A DNA stretch of 47,946 bases from Desulfovibrionaceae bacterium (GTDB lineage: Bacteria > Desulfobacterota > Desulfovibrionia > Desulfovibrionales > Desulfovibrionaceae): positions 1 to 47,946 of the forward strand of contig JADFXV010000015.1 of the NCBI GenBank assembly GCA_015233395.1. The letters run 5' to 3'. The notes under the pieces were generated by a model that was given only the letters and a program-made list of their open reading frames with translations, made no database searches and had not been told where the DNA came from. This document shows, one piece after another, positions 35,565 to 44,091 of the stretch. Position numbers and translations under genes: made by a program. The number at the start of each line of letters is the position of its first letter. Positions within the stretch are counted from its first letter, which is position 1.

Positions 35565-36689
35565 CTACTTCTTCACCGGCTCATACGAGCACAGCGGTTC
35601 CTCGGCCAGGTGGTCGCCGCCGATGGTGTAGGCCCGGGCGCGGCAGCCGCCGCAGACTTTGTGGTATTCGCAGGCGCCGCATTTGCCCTGGTATTGCGAC
35701 TGGTCGCGCAGGGCCAGGAACTTGGGCGAGTTGGCCCATATCTCCGGGAACGGAGTTGCGCGGACCTGGCCGCAGTCGAGATCCAGGTAGCCGCAGGGTT
35801 GGACTTGTCCGGAGTGGGAGATGAAGCAAAAGCCCGTGCCGCCGAGGCAGCCCCGGGTCATGGCGTCCATGCCGAAGGTGTCCGGGGCGACTTTGACGCC
35901 TTCGGCCTTGGCGCGCTGGCGCATGATGCGGTAGTAGTGCGGCGCGCAGGTGGCCTTGAGGTGCATGGCGGTGGTTTTGCGGAAGTCGTAGAACCAGTTG
36001 AGCGCCTCTTCGTATTGCGCGGCGCTGATCACCTGGGCTCCGAGGTCTGCGGCCCGGCCGGTGGGCACGAGCAGGAAGATGTGCCAGGCGGCGGCGCCGA
36101 GGCTTTCGACCAGGGAAAAGATCTGTTTGAAGCTGGCCAGATTGTCTTTGGTCACGGTGGTGTTGACCTGGAATTCCACCCCGGCGCTTTTTAAGTTTTC
36201 GATGCCGCTCATCGAGGCGGCGAAGGCGCCGGGCACGCCCCGGAAGGCGTCGTGATCGGCGGCGCTTGGCGCGTCGATCGAGATCGAGCAGCGCGCGATG
36301 CCCGAGGCCTTGATTTCCTTTGCGGTCTCGCGGGTGACGAGCGTGCCGTTGGGGGCCATGACGCAGCGCAGTCCCTTGCCGCCCGCGTGGCGCACCAGGT
36401 CGAAGACGTCGGCGCGCATGAGCGGTTCGCCGCCGGTGAAGATGATGATCGGGTCGCCCGTCTGGGGGAAGGTGTCGATCAGGGCCTTGGCCTCGGCGGT
36501 GTCGAGTTCGCCGGGATAGGGCTCAAGGTGGGCCGTCGCGCGGCAATGTTTGCAGGCCAGGTTGCAGGCCCGGGTGATTTCCCAGGCGATCAGCCTCGGC
36601 CCGGCCTGGGCCGGGTTCGGCCGGTCGAGCGAACCGTGGGGCGCGTTGTGGGGATGGCCCGCGCCGTGGGGGTGATTTTTGTGGTGCAT
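35565..36689 (-). CDS. ahbD: Radical SAM heme b synthase AhbD (or AhbC)
   Basis: 374 residues. The His-rich N-terminus (MHHKNHPHGAGHPHN) precedes a radical SAM core with CNLACKHC (C42, C46, C49) and the GGEPL motif (FTGGEPLMR). The C-terminal SPASM-type region has at least seven cysteines (GFCFISHSGQVQPCGY, KCGACEYHKVCGGC). With hemB and a siroheme decarboxylase alongside, it belongs to the alternative heme pathway: AhbD decarboxylates Fe-coproporphyrin III to heme. The AhbC step (loss of acetate groups) is the main alternative. Start ATG at 36689 lies 2 bases after the GGDEF stop, suggesting coupling. Confidence 0.8.
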   Translation of the reverse strand: MHHKNHPHGAGHPHNAPHGSLDRPNPAQAGPRLIAWEITRACNLACKHCRATAHLEPYPGELDTAEAKALIDTFPQTGDPIIIFTGGEPLMRADVFDLVRHAGGKGLRCVMAPNGTLVTRETAKEIKASGIARCSISIDAPSAADHDAFRGVPGAFAASMSGIENLKSAGVEFQVNTTVTKDNLASFKQIFSLVESLGAAAWHIFLLVPTGRAADLGAQVISAAQYEEALNWFYDFRKTTAMHLKATCAPHYYRIMRQRAKAEGVKVAPDTFGMDAMTRGCLGGTGFCFISHSGQVQPCGYLDLDCGQVRATPFPEIWANSPKFLALRDQSQYQGKCGACEYHKVCGGCRARAYTIGGDHLAEEPLCSYEPVKK

Positions 36690-36691
36690 GG

Positions 36692-37756
36692 TCAGTCTTT
36701 GTAGCGCACGACCCGGTTGCGGCCGGCGTTTTTGGCCATGTACATGGCCTTGTCGGCGTCGCGGATCAGGTCGGCGGCGGTTTGGCGGTTGCCGGCGAGA
36801 TCGGCCACGCCGATGCTCACGGTGAAGCGGATGAGCTGGCCCGGGCCTTCGTCCTGGCGGACCAGAAATTCGTAGTTTTCGACCGCGCGGCGCAGGGCCT
36901 GGGCCGTTTCGGCCGCGGCCTCCGCGCCCGGGATCAGGACCACGAGTTCCTCGCCGCCGTAGCGGGCGGCGAAGGCGCCGGTTTCCTTGGCCTTGTCCTG
37001 GACGATTTTGGCGATGACCTTGAGCACGTCGTCGCCGGCCTGGTGGCCATGGGTGTCGTTGATGGCCTTGAAGCGGTCCACGTCGATCATGAGCAGGGCG
37101 AGCGGCGAGGCGGCCTTGGAGTGACGATCGACGGCCTCGGCGATGTGTTCGTCGAACGAACGCCGGTTGTTCAGGCCGGTGAGCAGCGGATCGACTTTGG
37201 CGCGCTGCTCCAGGGAGCGAACCTTTTTTTCCAGCTTGGAGGACTCTTCCTTGGCCGATTCCAGGGCCGTGCCGATCAGGTCCTTGAGCCTGGCGGCCAG
37301 GGATTGCTTGTCCAGGCCGGCGAGCACGGCCGCTCGCGCGTTGGTGTCGAGCCCGACCAGATTGGCTTCCTGTTTTGCCGCCGCGCTGCGCAATTCGGGA
37401 GCGATTTCCTCGATCGCGCCGAGCAGCGAGACCGAAAAGTCGCGTTCGAGTTCGAGCTTGTTTTCCACTGCCGCCAGGTGTCCGGCCATGACCGCACGGA
37501 AGCGTTCGGCCAGGGCGGTCACGACCGAGGCCAGGGCCGCGTCCGAGAAATCGCGTTTTTCCAGGGCGGCGAGCACCAGGCCTTGGATCTGAGCGACCTC
37601 CGGGCCGGGCAAAAGCGTCAGCCGGGGCAATAGATCGCGGATAAAGAGCACGAGCGCCATCCAGGGGGGGTTGCCGTCCAGTCCGTAGCGCTCGAAAAAG
37701 GCGTACACTTCCGCGGCTTCGCGGTTTTCGCCGGCTGCGCGGCCGCGAGCGGACAC
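36692..37756 (-). CDS. GGDEF diguanylate cyclase within the heme operon
   Basis: 354 residues, GTG start at 37756 with GAGG 8 bases upstream. A helical N-terminal region (1-185) with heptad-like spacing and no known sensor domain is followed by a GGDEF domain (188-350). The active motif is GGEEL (267-271), the last position Leu rather than Phe. The I-site RxxD is absent (KETG at that spot), so product inhibition is unlikely. The Mg-binding DVDRFK motif is intact. It lies between hemB (11-base gap) and ahbD (2-base gap), so it is co-expressed with heme synthesis. Confidence 0.88.
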   Translation of the reverse strand: MSARGRAAGENREAAEVYAFFERYGLDGNPPWMALVLFIRDLLPRLTLLPGPEVAQIQGLVLAALEKRDFSDAALASVVTALAERFRAVMAGHLAAVENKLELERDFSVSLLGAIEEIAPELRSAAAKQEANLVGLDTNARAAVLAGLDKQSLAARLKDLIGTALESAKEESSKLEKKVRSLEQRAKVDPLLTGLNNRRSFDEHIAEAVDRHSKAASPLALLMIDVDRFKAINDTHGHQAGDDVLKVIAKIVQDKAKETGAFAARYGGEELVVLIPGAEAAAETAQALRRAVENYEFLVRQDEGPGQLIRFTVSIGVADLAGNRQTAADLIRDADKAMYMAKNAGRNRVVRYKD

Positions 37757-37767
37757 GCCGGGCCTCG

Positions 37768-38754
37768 CTATCGCCCAAGGACGCGCAAGGCGTCCACGGC
37801 GAAATAGGTCAGCAGCAGATCGGCTCCGGCCCGCTTGAGCCCGATGAGCGATTCCATCACCGCCCGGTCGTGGTCCAGCCAGCCGTGGCCCGAGGCGGCC
37901 TTGATCATGGCGTATTCGCCGCTGACCTGATAGGCGGCGATCGGGGCGTCAAACGTGTCGCGCATGAGCCGGATGACGTCCTGGTAGGGCATGCCCGGTT
38001 TGACCATGATGATGTCCGCGCCCTCGGCGATGTCCGCCGCCGCTTCCCGCAGCGCCTCGCGGACATTGGGCGGGTCCATTTGGTAAGCCTTGCGGTCGCC
38101 GGATTTCGGGGCGCTTTCGGCCGCTTCCCGGAACGGGCCGTAAAAGCAGGAGGCGTATTTGACCGCGTAGCTCATGACCGGAATATTTTCGAAACCCGAG
38201 TCGTCAAGGGCCTCGCGGATGGCCGCCACCCGGCCGTCCATCATGTCCGAGGGGGCGATCAGGTCCGCCCCGGCCTGGGCGTGGGACACGGCCGTTTGGG
38301 CCAGAAGCGCAAGCGTCGGATCGTTTTGCACCTCGCCGGACGGCGAAAGCAGGCCGCAATGGCCGTGGGAAGTGTATTCGCACAGACAGACGTCGGTGAC
38401 CACGCACAGCTGCGGAAACCGCTTCTTCAAACCGGAGACGGCCCGTTGCACGATGCCGCCCTGGGCGTAGGCGCCGCTGCCGGCCTCGTCCTTGGACCCG
38501 GGCAGGCCGAAAAGCAGCACGGCCCGCAGTCCCAGATCCACGGCTTTGGCCGTCTCTTCGTACAACGCCGCAAGCCCGAGCTGCGCCTGGCCGGGCATGG
38601 AGCCGATCGGCTTGCGATAATGGGAATCCTCGGTCTCGACCACGAAATACGGCATGATCAGATCGGCCGGACGAATTTCGGTCTCGCGGACAAGTTCGCG
38701 GATCGTTTCCGTGCGCCGCAAACGCCGGCCGCGATGAAAATCGAAGTGCGTCAT
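37768..38754 (-). CDS. hemB: Porphobilinogen synthase (delta-aminolevulinate dehydratase)
   Basis: 328 residues. Metal-binding cysteines lie in [14 protein letters not shown], the zinc-type pattern. Active-site lysines are in MSYAVKYAS and [10 protein letters not shown]. Condenses two 5-aminolevulinate molecules to porphobilinogen. First gene of the operon hemB-GGDEF-ahbD-ahbB-rpe. The neighbours point to flow through siroheme to heme. Confidence 0.97.
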   Translation of the reverse strand: MTHFDFHRGRRLRRTETIRELVRETEIRPADLIMPYFVVETEDSHYRKPIGSMPGQAQLGLAALYEETAKAVDLGLRAVLLFGLPGSKDEAGSGAYAQGGIVQRAVSGLKKRFPQLCVVTDVCLCEYTSHGHCGLLSPSGEVQNDPTLALLAQTAVSHAQAGADLIAPSDMMDGRVAAIREALDDSGFENIPVMSYAVKYASCFYGPFREAAESAPKSGDRKAYQMDPPNVREALREAAADIAEGADIIMVKPGMPYQDVIRLMRDTFDAPIAAYQVSGEYAMIKAASGHGWLDHDRAVMESLIGLKRAGADLLLTYFAVDALRVLGR

Positions 38755-38866
38755 GACGCGCCCCCAAATAACGATGGCCTCCCGGACGGAAGGCCACGGT
38801 CTTCACGCTATGAGCCCCGTAAATTACCCGCCGCCTCTTGAGCGGTCAAGCGTTTTGAGAAAAGAG

Positions 38867-38968
38867 GAATCGGGGGAAAACCCCTTTCCCCAAAAAAATT
38901 TGTCCCGGGCAGGCTTCGTTTTTCGCCGCGCGAAAAACGAAGCCTGCCCGGAAAACATCCAGGGACAA
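38867..38968. repeat. Intergenic tandem hairpins with a 21-bp perfect stem (copy 1)
   Basis: After AATCGGGGG and a GGGGG-AAAA-CCCC hairpin comes a perfect 21-bp stem (38905-38925 with 38931-38951), loop CCGCG, whose top pairs are TTTTTCG/CGAAAAA. An outer TTGTCCC/GGGACAA pair encloses it. The same design recurs at 41866-41968. It lies between the hemB start and the wrbA stop (both minus), so it is both upstream of hemB and downstream of wrbA. Confidence 0.75.
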
Positions 38969-39042
38969 GGGTCGCCGGGGGGCGACCGCGAGTTGCAAAG
39001 GTCTTGCTTCGCTTGCGCGCGGTGAATCCCCCGGAGGCTCTT

Positions 39043-39654
39043 TTATCCCTTCAGTTTGCGTGCGAGCGCGGCCAATCGTTTGGCCTGGAATTTGACCCCT
39101 TCGAGTTCGTTGGCGCTTGGGCTGCGCGAGCCGTTTTCTCCGGCCACGGTCGAGGCGCCGTAGGGCGAGCCGCCGGTGATTTCGTCCATGCGCATCTGGC
39201 CCTGGAAGGAGTAGGGCAGGCCGACGACGATCATGCCCTGGTGGAGCAGGTAGGGCATGAAGGTGAGCGCGGTGGATTCCTGTCCGCCGTGCTGGGTGTT
39301 GGAGCTGACGAACACGCCGGCCGGCTTGTCGAGCAGGGCGCCGCTCATCCACAGGCTGCCCGTGGCGTCCAGAAATTGGCGCATTTGGCCGCACATGTTG
39401 CCGAAGCGGGTGGGGGTGCCAAACAGCACGGCGTCGGCCGCGCCCAGTTCCTCGACCGTGCAGGCCGGAACGTGGGCCATGGCTTTTTGGGCGTCGGCCG
39501 CGCCCATCTTGGCCAGGACGGCCTCGGGCAGGGTTTCCGGCGCGCGGCGCAGGACCGCGTCGGTCCCCGGGACTTCGCGGGCGCCCTCGGCCGCGGCTTC
39601 GGCCATGGCGTGGATGTGTCCGTAGAGCGAATAGTACAGGATCAAGAGTTTCAT
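39043..39654 (-). CDS. wrbA: WrbA-type NAD(P)H:quinone oxidoreductase (flavodoxin-like)
   Basis: 203 residues from the ATG at 39654 with GGAGG just upstream. Flavodoxin fold with FMN-binding loops YYSLYGHIHAMAEA (8-21), GTPTRFGNMCGQMRQF and SNTQHGGQE, and the WrbA-specific GGSPYGASTV. Two-electron reduction of quinones, protecting against semiquinone radicals. Single gene divergent from the M23 peptidase. Confidence 0.92.
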   Translation of the reverse strand: MKLLILYYSLYGHIHAMAEAAAEGAREVPGTDAVLRRAPETLPEAVLAKMGAADAQKAMAHVPACTVEELGAADAVLFGTPTRFGNMCGQMRQFLDATGSLWMSGALLDKPAGVFVSSNTQHGGQESTALTFMPYLLHQGMIVVGLPYSFQGQMRMDEITGGSPYGASTVAGENGSRSPSANELEGVKFQAKRLAALARKLKG

Positions 39655-39856
39655 GTCGCCTCCAATTGGGTTGTCCGGACGAGCCTTCAGCATATGCCTT
39701 CGCGGGCGCCGTATTGTCAACCAGGCGCGCGGCCGCGCCTGCCGTCTTGACCCGGGGGCCGTTTCCTCCTAATCCGGGCTTGTCGCCTCCGTACGGAAAA
39801 AGACAACGCCGCGTGAACCGCCGGCCATGCTCCGGCGGTCAAAATAGGACCGCGCC

Positions 39857-41155
39857 ATGAAAAAGATCTTGGGATTCTTCATCGTTTTGCTTTTGCTTCT
39901 GGTCGCCGGGGTGAGCTTCTATCTTATGGCCGACAAGACCGCGCCCGATGTTTTGCTCGTGCCGGACGTGGCCGCCGTGTCCGGGAAAAAGGAGTTTACG
40001 GTCACGGCCAAGTCCGAGAAAAGCGGGGTCAAGTCGCTTCGGGTCACGGTCAACCAGGGCCAGAAAGACATCGTGATCGTGCAGAAAAAGTTTTCGCCCG
40101 CGCCCAAAACCATGTCCGAAAAGTTTTCTCTGGAGAGCGCCGGGTTGCGCGAGGGCGCCTTTGAACTGTCGGTGGCCGTGCAGGACAATTCCATCTTCAA
40201 TTTCGGCGACGGCAACACCGCGCGCATCACCAGGTCCATGAATCTGGACACCAAGCCGCCCGTGGTCACGGTCCTAAGCTCCGCCCATTACATCAAGCCC
40301 GGGGGCGCGGGCGCCGTGGTCTACGCGGTCAACAAGCCGGTGGCCAAAAGCGGCGTGCAGGTGGGCGAGTATTACTTCCCCGGTTTTCGCCTGGACAGCG
40401 GCAATTACGTCTGCATCTACGCCATGCCGTACGGGGTCGACCCCGCCCGCTTCAGTCCCAAGCTCTCCGCCGAGGACACGGCCGGCAACGAAAAATCCAC
40501 CCTGTTCCGCAACACGATTTTGCCGCGCAAGTTCCGAAGCGACCGGATCAACCTTTCCGAGGAATTCCTCGCCAGCAAGATGCCGCAGTTTTACGACATC
40601 TATCCGGGCATCAGCGATCCGGTGGAGCTCTATGTCAAGGTCAACGGGGAGCTCAGAAGCAAGAATCTGGCCACGCTGCGCCAACTCGGCGCGCAAAGCG
40701 CCCCGCGCATGCTCTGGGAAGGGGCCTTTTTGCGGCTGCCCAACGCCAAGCCCATGGCCGGGTACGGCGACCACCGCGAATATTATTACAAAGACCGCAA
40801 GATCGACGAGCAGACCCACCTGGGCGTGGATCTGGCCTCGCTCGAACATGCCCAGGTGCCGGCGGCCAACACCGGCCGCGTGGCGCTCACCGGCTTTTTC
40901 GGCATCTACGGCCAGACGGTGATCATCGACCACGGCCTGGGAGTGCAGACGCTGTATTCCCACCTCTCCCAGATCGCCGTGGCCGAGGGCGACATGGTCA
41001 AAAAGGGCGATTTGATCGGCTTCACCGGCGCCACCGGGCTGGCCGGCGGCGACCATCTCCATTTCGGGATGGTGCTCTCCGGCGTCGAGGTCATGCCCAT
41101 CGAATGGTGGGATCCGCACTGGATTCAGGACAACATCACCGGCAAATTCCAATAA
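39857..41155 (+). CDS. Membrane-anchored M23 (LytM) peptidase-family protein
   Basis: 432 residues. A single N-terminal membrane anchor (4-25) is followed by an extracytoplasmic beta-rich region (30-290) and a C-terminal LytM domain (about 310-420). Zinc motif HLGVDLAS (H and D) and HLHFGM with both histidines are present, as are the YSHLSQ segment and a GATGLAGGDHLH loop. It could cleave peptidoglycan cross-bridges or activate amidases. AGGA lies 8 bases before the ATG. The following methyltransferase starts 15 bases downstream. Confidence 0.9.
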   Translation: MKKILGFFIVLLLLLVAGVSFYLMADKTAPDVLLVPDVAAVSGKKEFTVTAKSEKSGVKSLRVTVNQGQKDIVIVQKKFSPAPKTMSEKFSLESAGLREGAFELSVAVQDNSIFNFGDGNTARITRSMNLDTKPPVVTVLSSAHYIKPGGAGAVVYAVNKPVAKSGVQVGEYYFPGFRLDSGNYVCIYAMPYGVDPARFSPKLSAEDTAGNEKSTLFRNTILPRKFRSDRINLSEEFLASKMPQFYDIYPGISDPVELYVKVNGELRSKNLATLRQLGAQSAPRMLWEGAFLRLPNAKPMAGYGDHREYYYKDRKIDEQTHLGVDLASLEHAQVPAANTGRVALTGFFGIYGQTVIIDHGLGVQTLYSHLSQIAVAEGDMVKKGDLIGFTGATGLAGGDHLHFGMVLSGVEVMPIEWWDPHWIQDNITGKFQ

Positions 41156-41170
41156 GGCGGGAGTCTTTGC

Positions 41171-41824
41171 ATGAGCCGCGACACCATAGCCAGAGATTTT
41201 AACGCCGAAGCGGCGGTCTGGGACGAAAAACCGGCGCGGGTCAAGCTCGCCGGCGAAGTCGCCGCCGCCATCCTGGAGGCGGCCGGTTTGGCCCGTTCGG
41301 CCGGTGAGCTGGACGTCCTGGATTTCGGCTGCGGCACGGGCCTGGTGACCCTGGCCCTGCAGCCGTTTTGCCGTTCAGTGACCGGCGCGGACACCTCAAG
41401 CGGCATGCTCGGCGCGCTTGAGGCCAAAGCCGAAAAAGCGGGCCTGCGCAATGTCCGGACGCACCAGATCGACCCGGAGAACCCGCAGCTGCCCGCCGGG
41501 CCGTTTGGCCTGATCGTCAGTTCCATGACCCTGCACCATGTGAAGCAGCCCGGGCTGACGCTCGCGCAACTGCATGCGGTCTCGGCCCCGGGGGGCCTCG
41601 TGTGCCTGGCCGACCTGGAGCCGGACGGGGGGCTTTTCCACGAGGACAACGCCGGCGTGTATCATTTCGGCTTCGACCGGGAGGCCATGCGCGAGCTGCT
41701 CGCCTCGGCGGGGTTCACGCTGGCGAGCTATGAAACCGCCGCGCGGGTCGAAAAGCCGGCCGCGGACGGCCGGACGCGCGATTTCGGCGTTTTTCTCGCC
41801 GTGGGCGTCAACGCGCCGCGCTGA
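41171..41824 (+). CDS. Class I SAM-dependent methyltransferase
   Basis: 217 residues. SAM-binding motif I LDVLDFGCGTGLVTLAL (48-64), the acidic motif II GADTSSGML, and LIVSSMTLHHVKQP at motif IV. GGGAG precedes the ATG. Resembles small-molecule methyltransferases (UbiE/Methyltransf_11/25 type); substrate unknown. It is probably co-transcribed with the M23 gene, and is followed by a strong hairpin. Confidence 0.85.
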   Translation: MSRDTIARDFNAEAAVWDEKPARVKLAGEVAAAILEAAGLARSAGELDVLDFGCGTGLVTLALQPFCRSVTGADTSSGMLGALEAKAEKAGLRNVRTHQIDPENPQLPAGPFGLIVSSMTLHHVKQPGLTLAQLHAVSAPGGLVCLADLEPDGGLFHEDNAGVYHFGFDREAMRELLASAGFTLASYETAARVEKPAADGRTRDFGVFLAVGVNAPR

Positions 41825-41865
41825 CGGGCGCGGCCGGGTGCACAGGGGGCAGGAGAGGGAGAATC

Positions 41866-41968
41866 GGGGAGAACTTTTTTGAAAAAAAGTTCTCCCCGGA
41901 CCCCTCTCAAAAAACTTCAAACGGCGGCCTGAGCGGTTTTCGCTATGCGAAAACCGCTCAGGCCGCCG
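41866..41968. repeat. Intergenic tandem hairpins with a 21-bp perfect stem (copy 2)
   Basis: First a 15-bp stem GGGGAGAACTTTTTT / AAAAAAGTTCTCCCC (41866-41897), terminator-like for the methyltransferase gene, preceded by AATCGGGG. Then a perfect 21-bp stem (41922-41942 with 41948-41968), loop CTATG, whose top is TTTTCG/CGAAAA. It is enclosed by AAAACTTCAAA and TTTTTGAAG arms. It lies between converging genes. Same architecture as 38867-38968 but a different stem sequence. Confidence 0.75.
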
Positions 41969-42005
41969 CTGGCGTTTTTGAAGGGCCCGCAGGGGGATTT
42001 CGCTG

Positions 42006-42533
42006 TCAGACGGATTCCGTGGAGGGGGACCGGGGGGAATCATTCCCCCCGGCAGGGGAGTCCGAGGGGGCGGCGCCCCCTCGGACATGCTCCGCATTGG
42101 TCCAGGGCGAGGGCGTAAGTTCTCCGGCCGCGTCCTTGGCGATGATTTTGGTTTCAACCAAGAGCCTGCGCAGGTCGTCGCGGCTGAACGGTTTGACCAG
42201 GTAGGCTTCCGCGTTGCATTTGAAGAAGGCTTCGCTCACGATCTTCATGTCGCATTTGCCAGAGACCATGAACAGCTTGAAGGATTGCGGCCCGTCGAGG
42301 CCGTGCGCTTTTTCCCTCGCCCGCAGTATTTTTCCGGTTTCGACGCCGTTTATGCCGGGCATCATGAAATCCATGAACACGGCCGCGAAGGGGTCGGCGC
42401 GGTCGAGCCCGTCCTGGAAAAGTTCGATGGCGCGCGGCCCGTCGTGAGCGGTCACGCACTGCGCATATTCAGACAGAAACTTGCCAAGCAGCAAGATCAT
42501 GCGCTCATCGTCGTCAACGATGAGGAATTTCAT
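42006..42533 (-). CDS. Response regulator receiver with palindrome-encoded tail
   Basis: 175 residues from the ATG at 42533 (GGAG 8 bases upstream; an in-frame ATG at 42575 lacks one). Receiver 1-130 with D55 (AVFMDFMMPG) and KP at about 118. There is no output domain. The last 30 or so residues (NAEHVRGGAAPSDSPAGGNDSPRS...) are encoded by two GC palindromes: arms at 42061-42085 and at 42031-42051. The tail is therefore likely a repeat-derived extension. It is preceded by the leader motif at 42570-42622. No partner kinase is adjacent. Confidence 0.82.
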   Translation of the reverse strand: MKFLIVDDDERMILLLGKFLSEYAQCVTAHDGPRAIELFQDGLDRADPFAAVFMDFMMPGINGVETGKILRAREKAHGLDGPQSFKLFMVSGKCDMKIVSEAFFKCNAEAYLVKPFSRDDLRRLLVETKIIAKDAAGELTPSPWTNAEHVRGGAAPSDSPAGGNDSPRSPSTESV

Positions 42534-42569
42534 GGCCGGCTCCGCAATCGTGTTGGGACGCGCCGCGTC

Positions 42570-42622
42570 CGTCAATATGAACGGGAGCGGAAAATTTCTT
42601 CATCTTCGCGCTCCCAGTAATA
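42570..42622 (-). promoter_or_regulatory. Leader motif shared with the PilZ gene
   Basis: Minus strand: TATTACTGGGAGCGCGAA, a central AGAAATTTTC, then CGCTCCC and GTTCATATTGACG. The arms GGGAGCG/CGCTCCC form a perfect 7-bp stem; the equivalent arms in the copy at 202-252 also pair. A partial copy (AGAAATTTTCCGCTCCC) is at 27657-27673. Position 37 bases before the gene start suggests an operator or 5' leader. Confidence 0.45.
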
Positions 42623-42727
42623 ACAATCAAGAGCGACGATCACGCGAAAACGCCTGCGCCGCGCCCGTGCGGTTTCCGGCGCATTTCGCGAGCGTCGCGG
42701 GTAATTACGACGATCGCCCGGTCCCGG

Positions 42728-43753
42728 TCAAGGGCGGTCCGCCTGCTGCAGATTGAAAATCAGCTTGTGCAGAAGTTTGGCCAGGATCGGGTCGTATTTC
42801 CGATCCTCGGACAAGGCTCCGGCCGCTTTCATGGGCTCACCAGCTTCGGCGTAGGGCCTTTTGGAGATCATGGCGCAGTAGGAATCGACCAGCGCGGTCA
42901 GGGCCCCTGCGTCCGAGATGTCCTTGTGCTTGAATTTCTGGGGATAGCCGGTGCCGTCCATGCGTTCGTGGTGCTGGGTGACGCACTGCTCGATCTCGGG
43001 GTGCTTGAGGTCGAGCTTGGAGAGCATTTCATAGCCGATCATGGTGTGTTTGTGGATTTTCTGGCGATCGTCCGGAATAAGCTGCTGCTTCTTGCCGGTG
43101 AGCACCGCCGGTATTTTGGTCATGCCCAGGTCGTGCAGGAAAAGCCCCAGGGCCATCCGGTCGAAAAGCTGCCGGTTTTGCGGAGGATCCCTGAAGTCGC
43201 CGGGTTTTGAGGCCAAAAAGAGCATCAGCCCGATAAAGCCGCAATTGACCGAATGGCGCGCCAGCGTGTGGTCGGTGGCCATCCTCCGGGCCAGGGCCCG
43301 GCAGCGGTTCGGGTCTTCCCAGAGATACTGCGTGAGCACCAGCAGGTCCTCGTTGACCTTGTCCAGCACCGGCTTGACCGGCTGGTCCATGAATTCTTCG
43401 ATGCGCCGGGTCAGCGCGGCCACGAAGATGTCGGCGATCTCGTTTTCCTTGAGATGCCGGTCCTGGAGCACCAGGTCGAGCTGGTAGCTGATGTGTTTGA
43501 CGTAGACCGGGTGGTCCTTGCGCGAGACGAACATGACTCCGGCGCCGACCAGTTCGGCCAGCTCTTCGGTCTGCTCCTTGGAAAGCCGTTCGCCCACCTT
43601 GTAGTAGGTCACCACCCGGCCCACGTCCTCGCGAAATTTGAAGATGTCCAGCGGTGGGCGGAATTTGTTGAAGCTCTGAACGATTTCCGGGCTGATCTGG
43701 TAGTATTGCTCTTCCAGGTCGCTTGGCGTTTCGATGGCGGCTTTGGGCGGCAT
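42728..43753 (-). CDS. HD-GYP domain protein, probable c-di-GMP phosphodiesterase
   Basis: 341 residues from the ATG at 43753. N-terminal region 1-145 lacks a known domain. HD-GYP domain about 150-335: HD pair at 207-208 (FLHDLGMTKIP), HKHTMIGYEML, and the diagnostic HHERMDGTGYP (261-271), all complete. Expected to hydrolyse c-di-GMP with a di-iron or tri-iron centre. The ribosome site is weak (AAGAAAA). Divergent from mraZ. Confidence 0.88.
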   Translation of the reverse strand: MPPKAAIETPSDLEEQYYQISPEIVQSFNKFRPPLDIFKFREDVGRVVTYYKVGERLSKEQTEELAELVGAGVMFVSRKDHPVYVKHISYQLDLVLQDRHLKENEIADIFVAALTRRIEEFMDQPVKPVLDKVNEDLLVLTQYLWEDPNRCRALARRMATDHTLARHSVNCGFIGLMLFLASKPGDFRDPPQNRQLFDRMALGLFLHDLGMTKIPAVLTGKKQQLIPDDRQKIHKHTMIGYEMLSKLDLKHPEIEQCVTQHHERMDGTGYPQKFKHKDISDAGALTALVDSYCAMISKRPYAEAGEPMKAAGALSEDRKYDPILAKLLHKLIFNLQQADRP

Positions 43754-43993
43754 ACGTTTTCTTGGCGTTGAGGTTCGCGCCGTCACGGCCGTCCGCCCGG
43801 CGCCTTTGCGCTCAATGCGCGGACCCGTCCCGCGCCTTCCCGTTGGCCTTACGGACAAGGCGATTTTTTTGCAAGTCCGGGGGCGGCGTCGCCGCCTTTG
43901 CACGTTTTTTTCCCACATTTCAATATCAACCCGGGATGACTGGGATTGTTTTTTCGAGCTGCGAAAAAAAAATGTTCGTGGCGCATTATTTCC
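43754..43993. other. Intergenic region between the HD-GYP gene and mraZ promoter
   Basis: No gene supported. Composition shifts from GC-rich to AT-rich toward 43985. It must hold the divergent promoter of the HD-GYP gene, but no confident match was seen. Confidence 0.4.
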
Positions 43994-44062
43994 TTGACAA
44001 GAAGCCTGGGTTGGGGTGAACAGTGGGAAAAAGTGGAAAGAAGTGGTGAAAAGTGTAAAAGG
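43994..44062 (+). promoter_or_regulatory. mraZ promoter with four 10-bp MraZ boxes
   Basis: TTGACA at 43994-43999 is a perfect -35; with a 17-base spacer the -10 would be TGAACA (44017-44022), a weak match. Directly downstream are four repeats with exact 10-bp period starting at 44023, 44033, 44043 and 44053: GTGGGAAAAA, GTGGAAAGAA, GTGGTGAAAA, GTGTAAAAGG. Spaced TGGGA-like repeats are the known binding pattern of MraZ, so autoregulation is expected. Confidence 0.75.
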
Positions 44063-44091
44063 GTTTTCCATCTGAGGCGAGAAAGACGGAC

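Noticed and set aside
44023-44062. CRISPR-like short tandem array
   Set aside because: Repeats are 10 bp with no spacers and fit MraZ boxes. No CRISPR array or cas gene was seen anywhere in the window.
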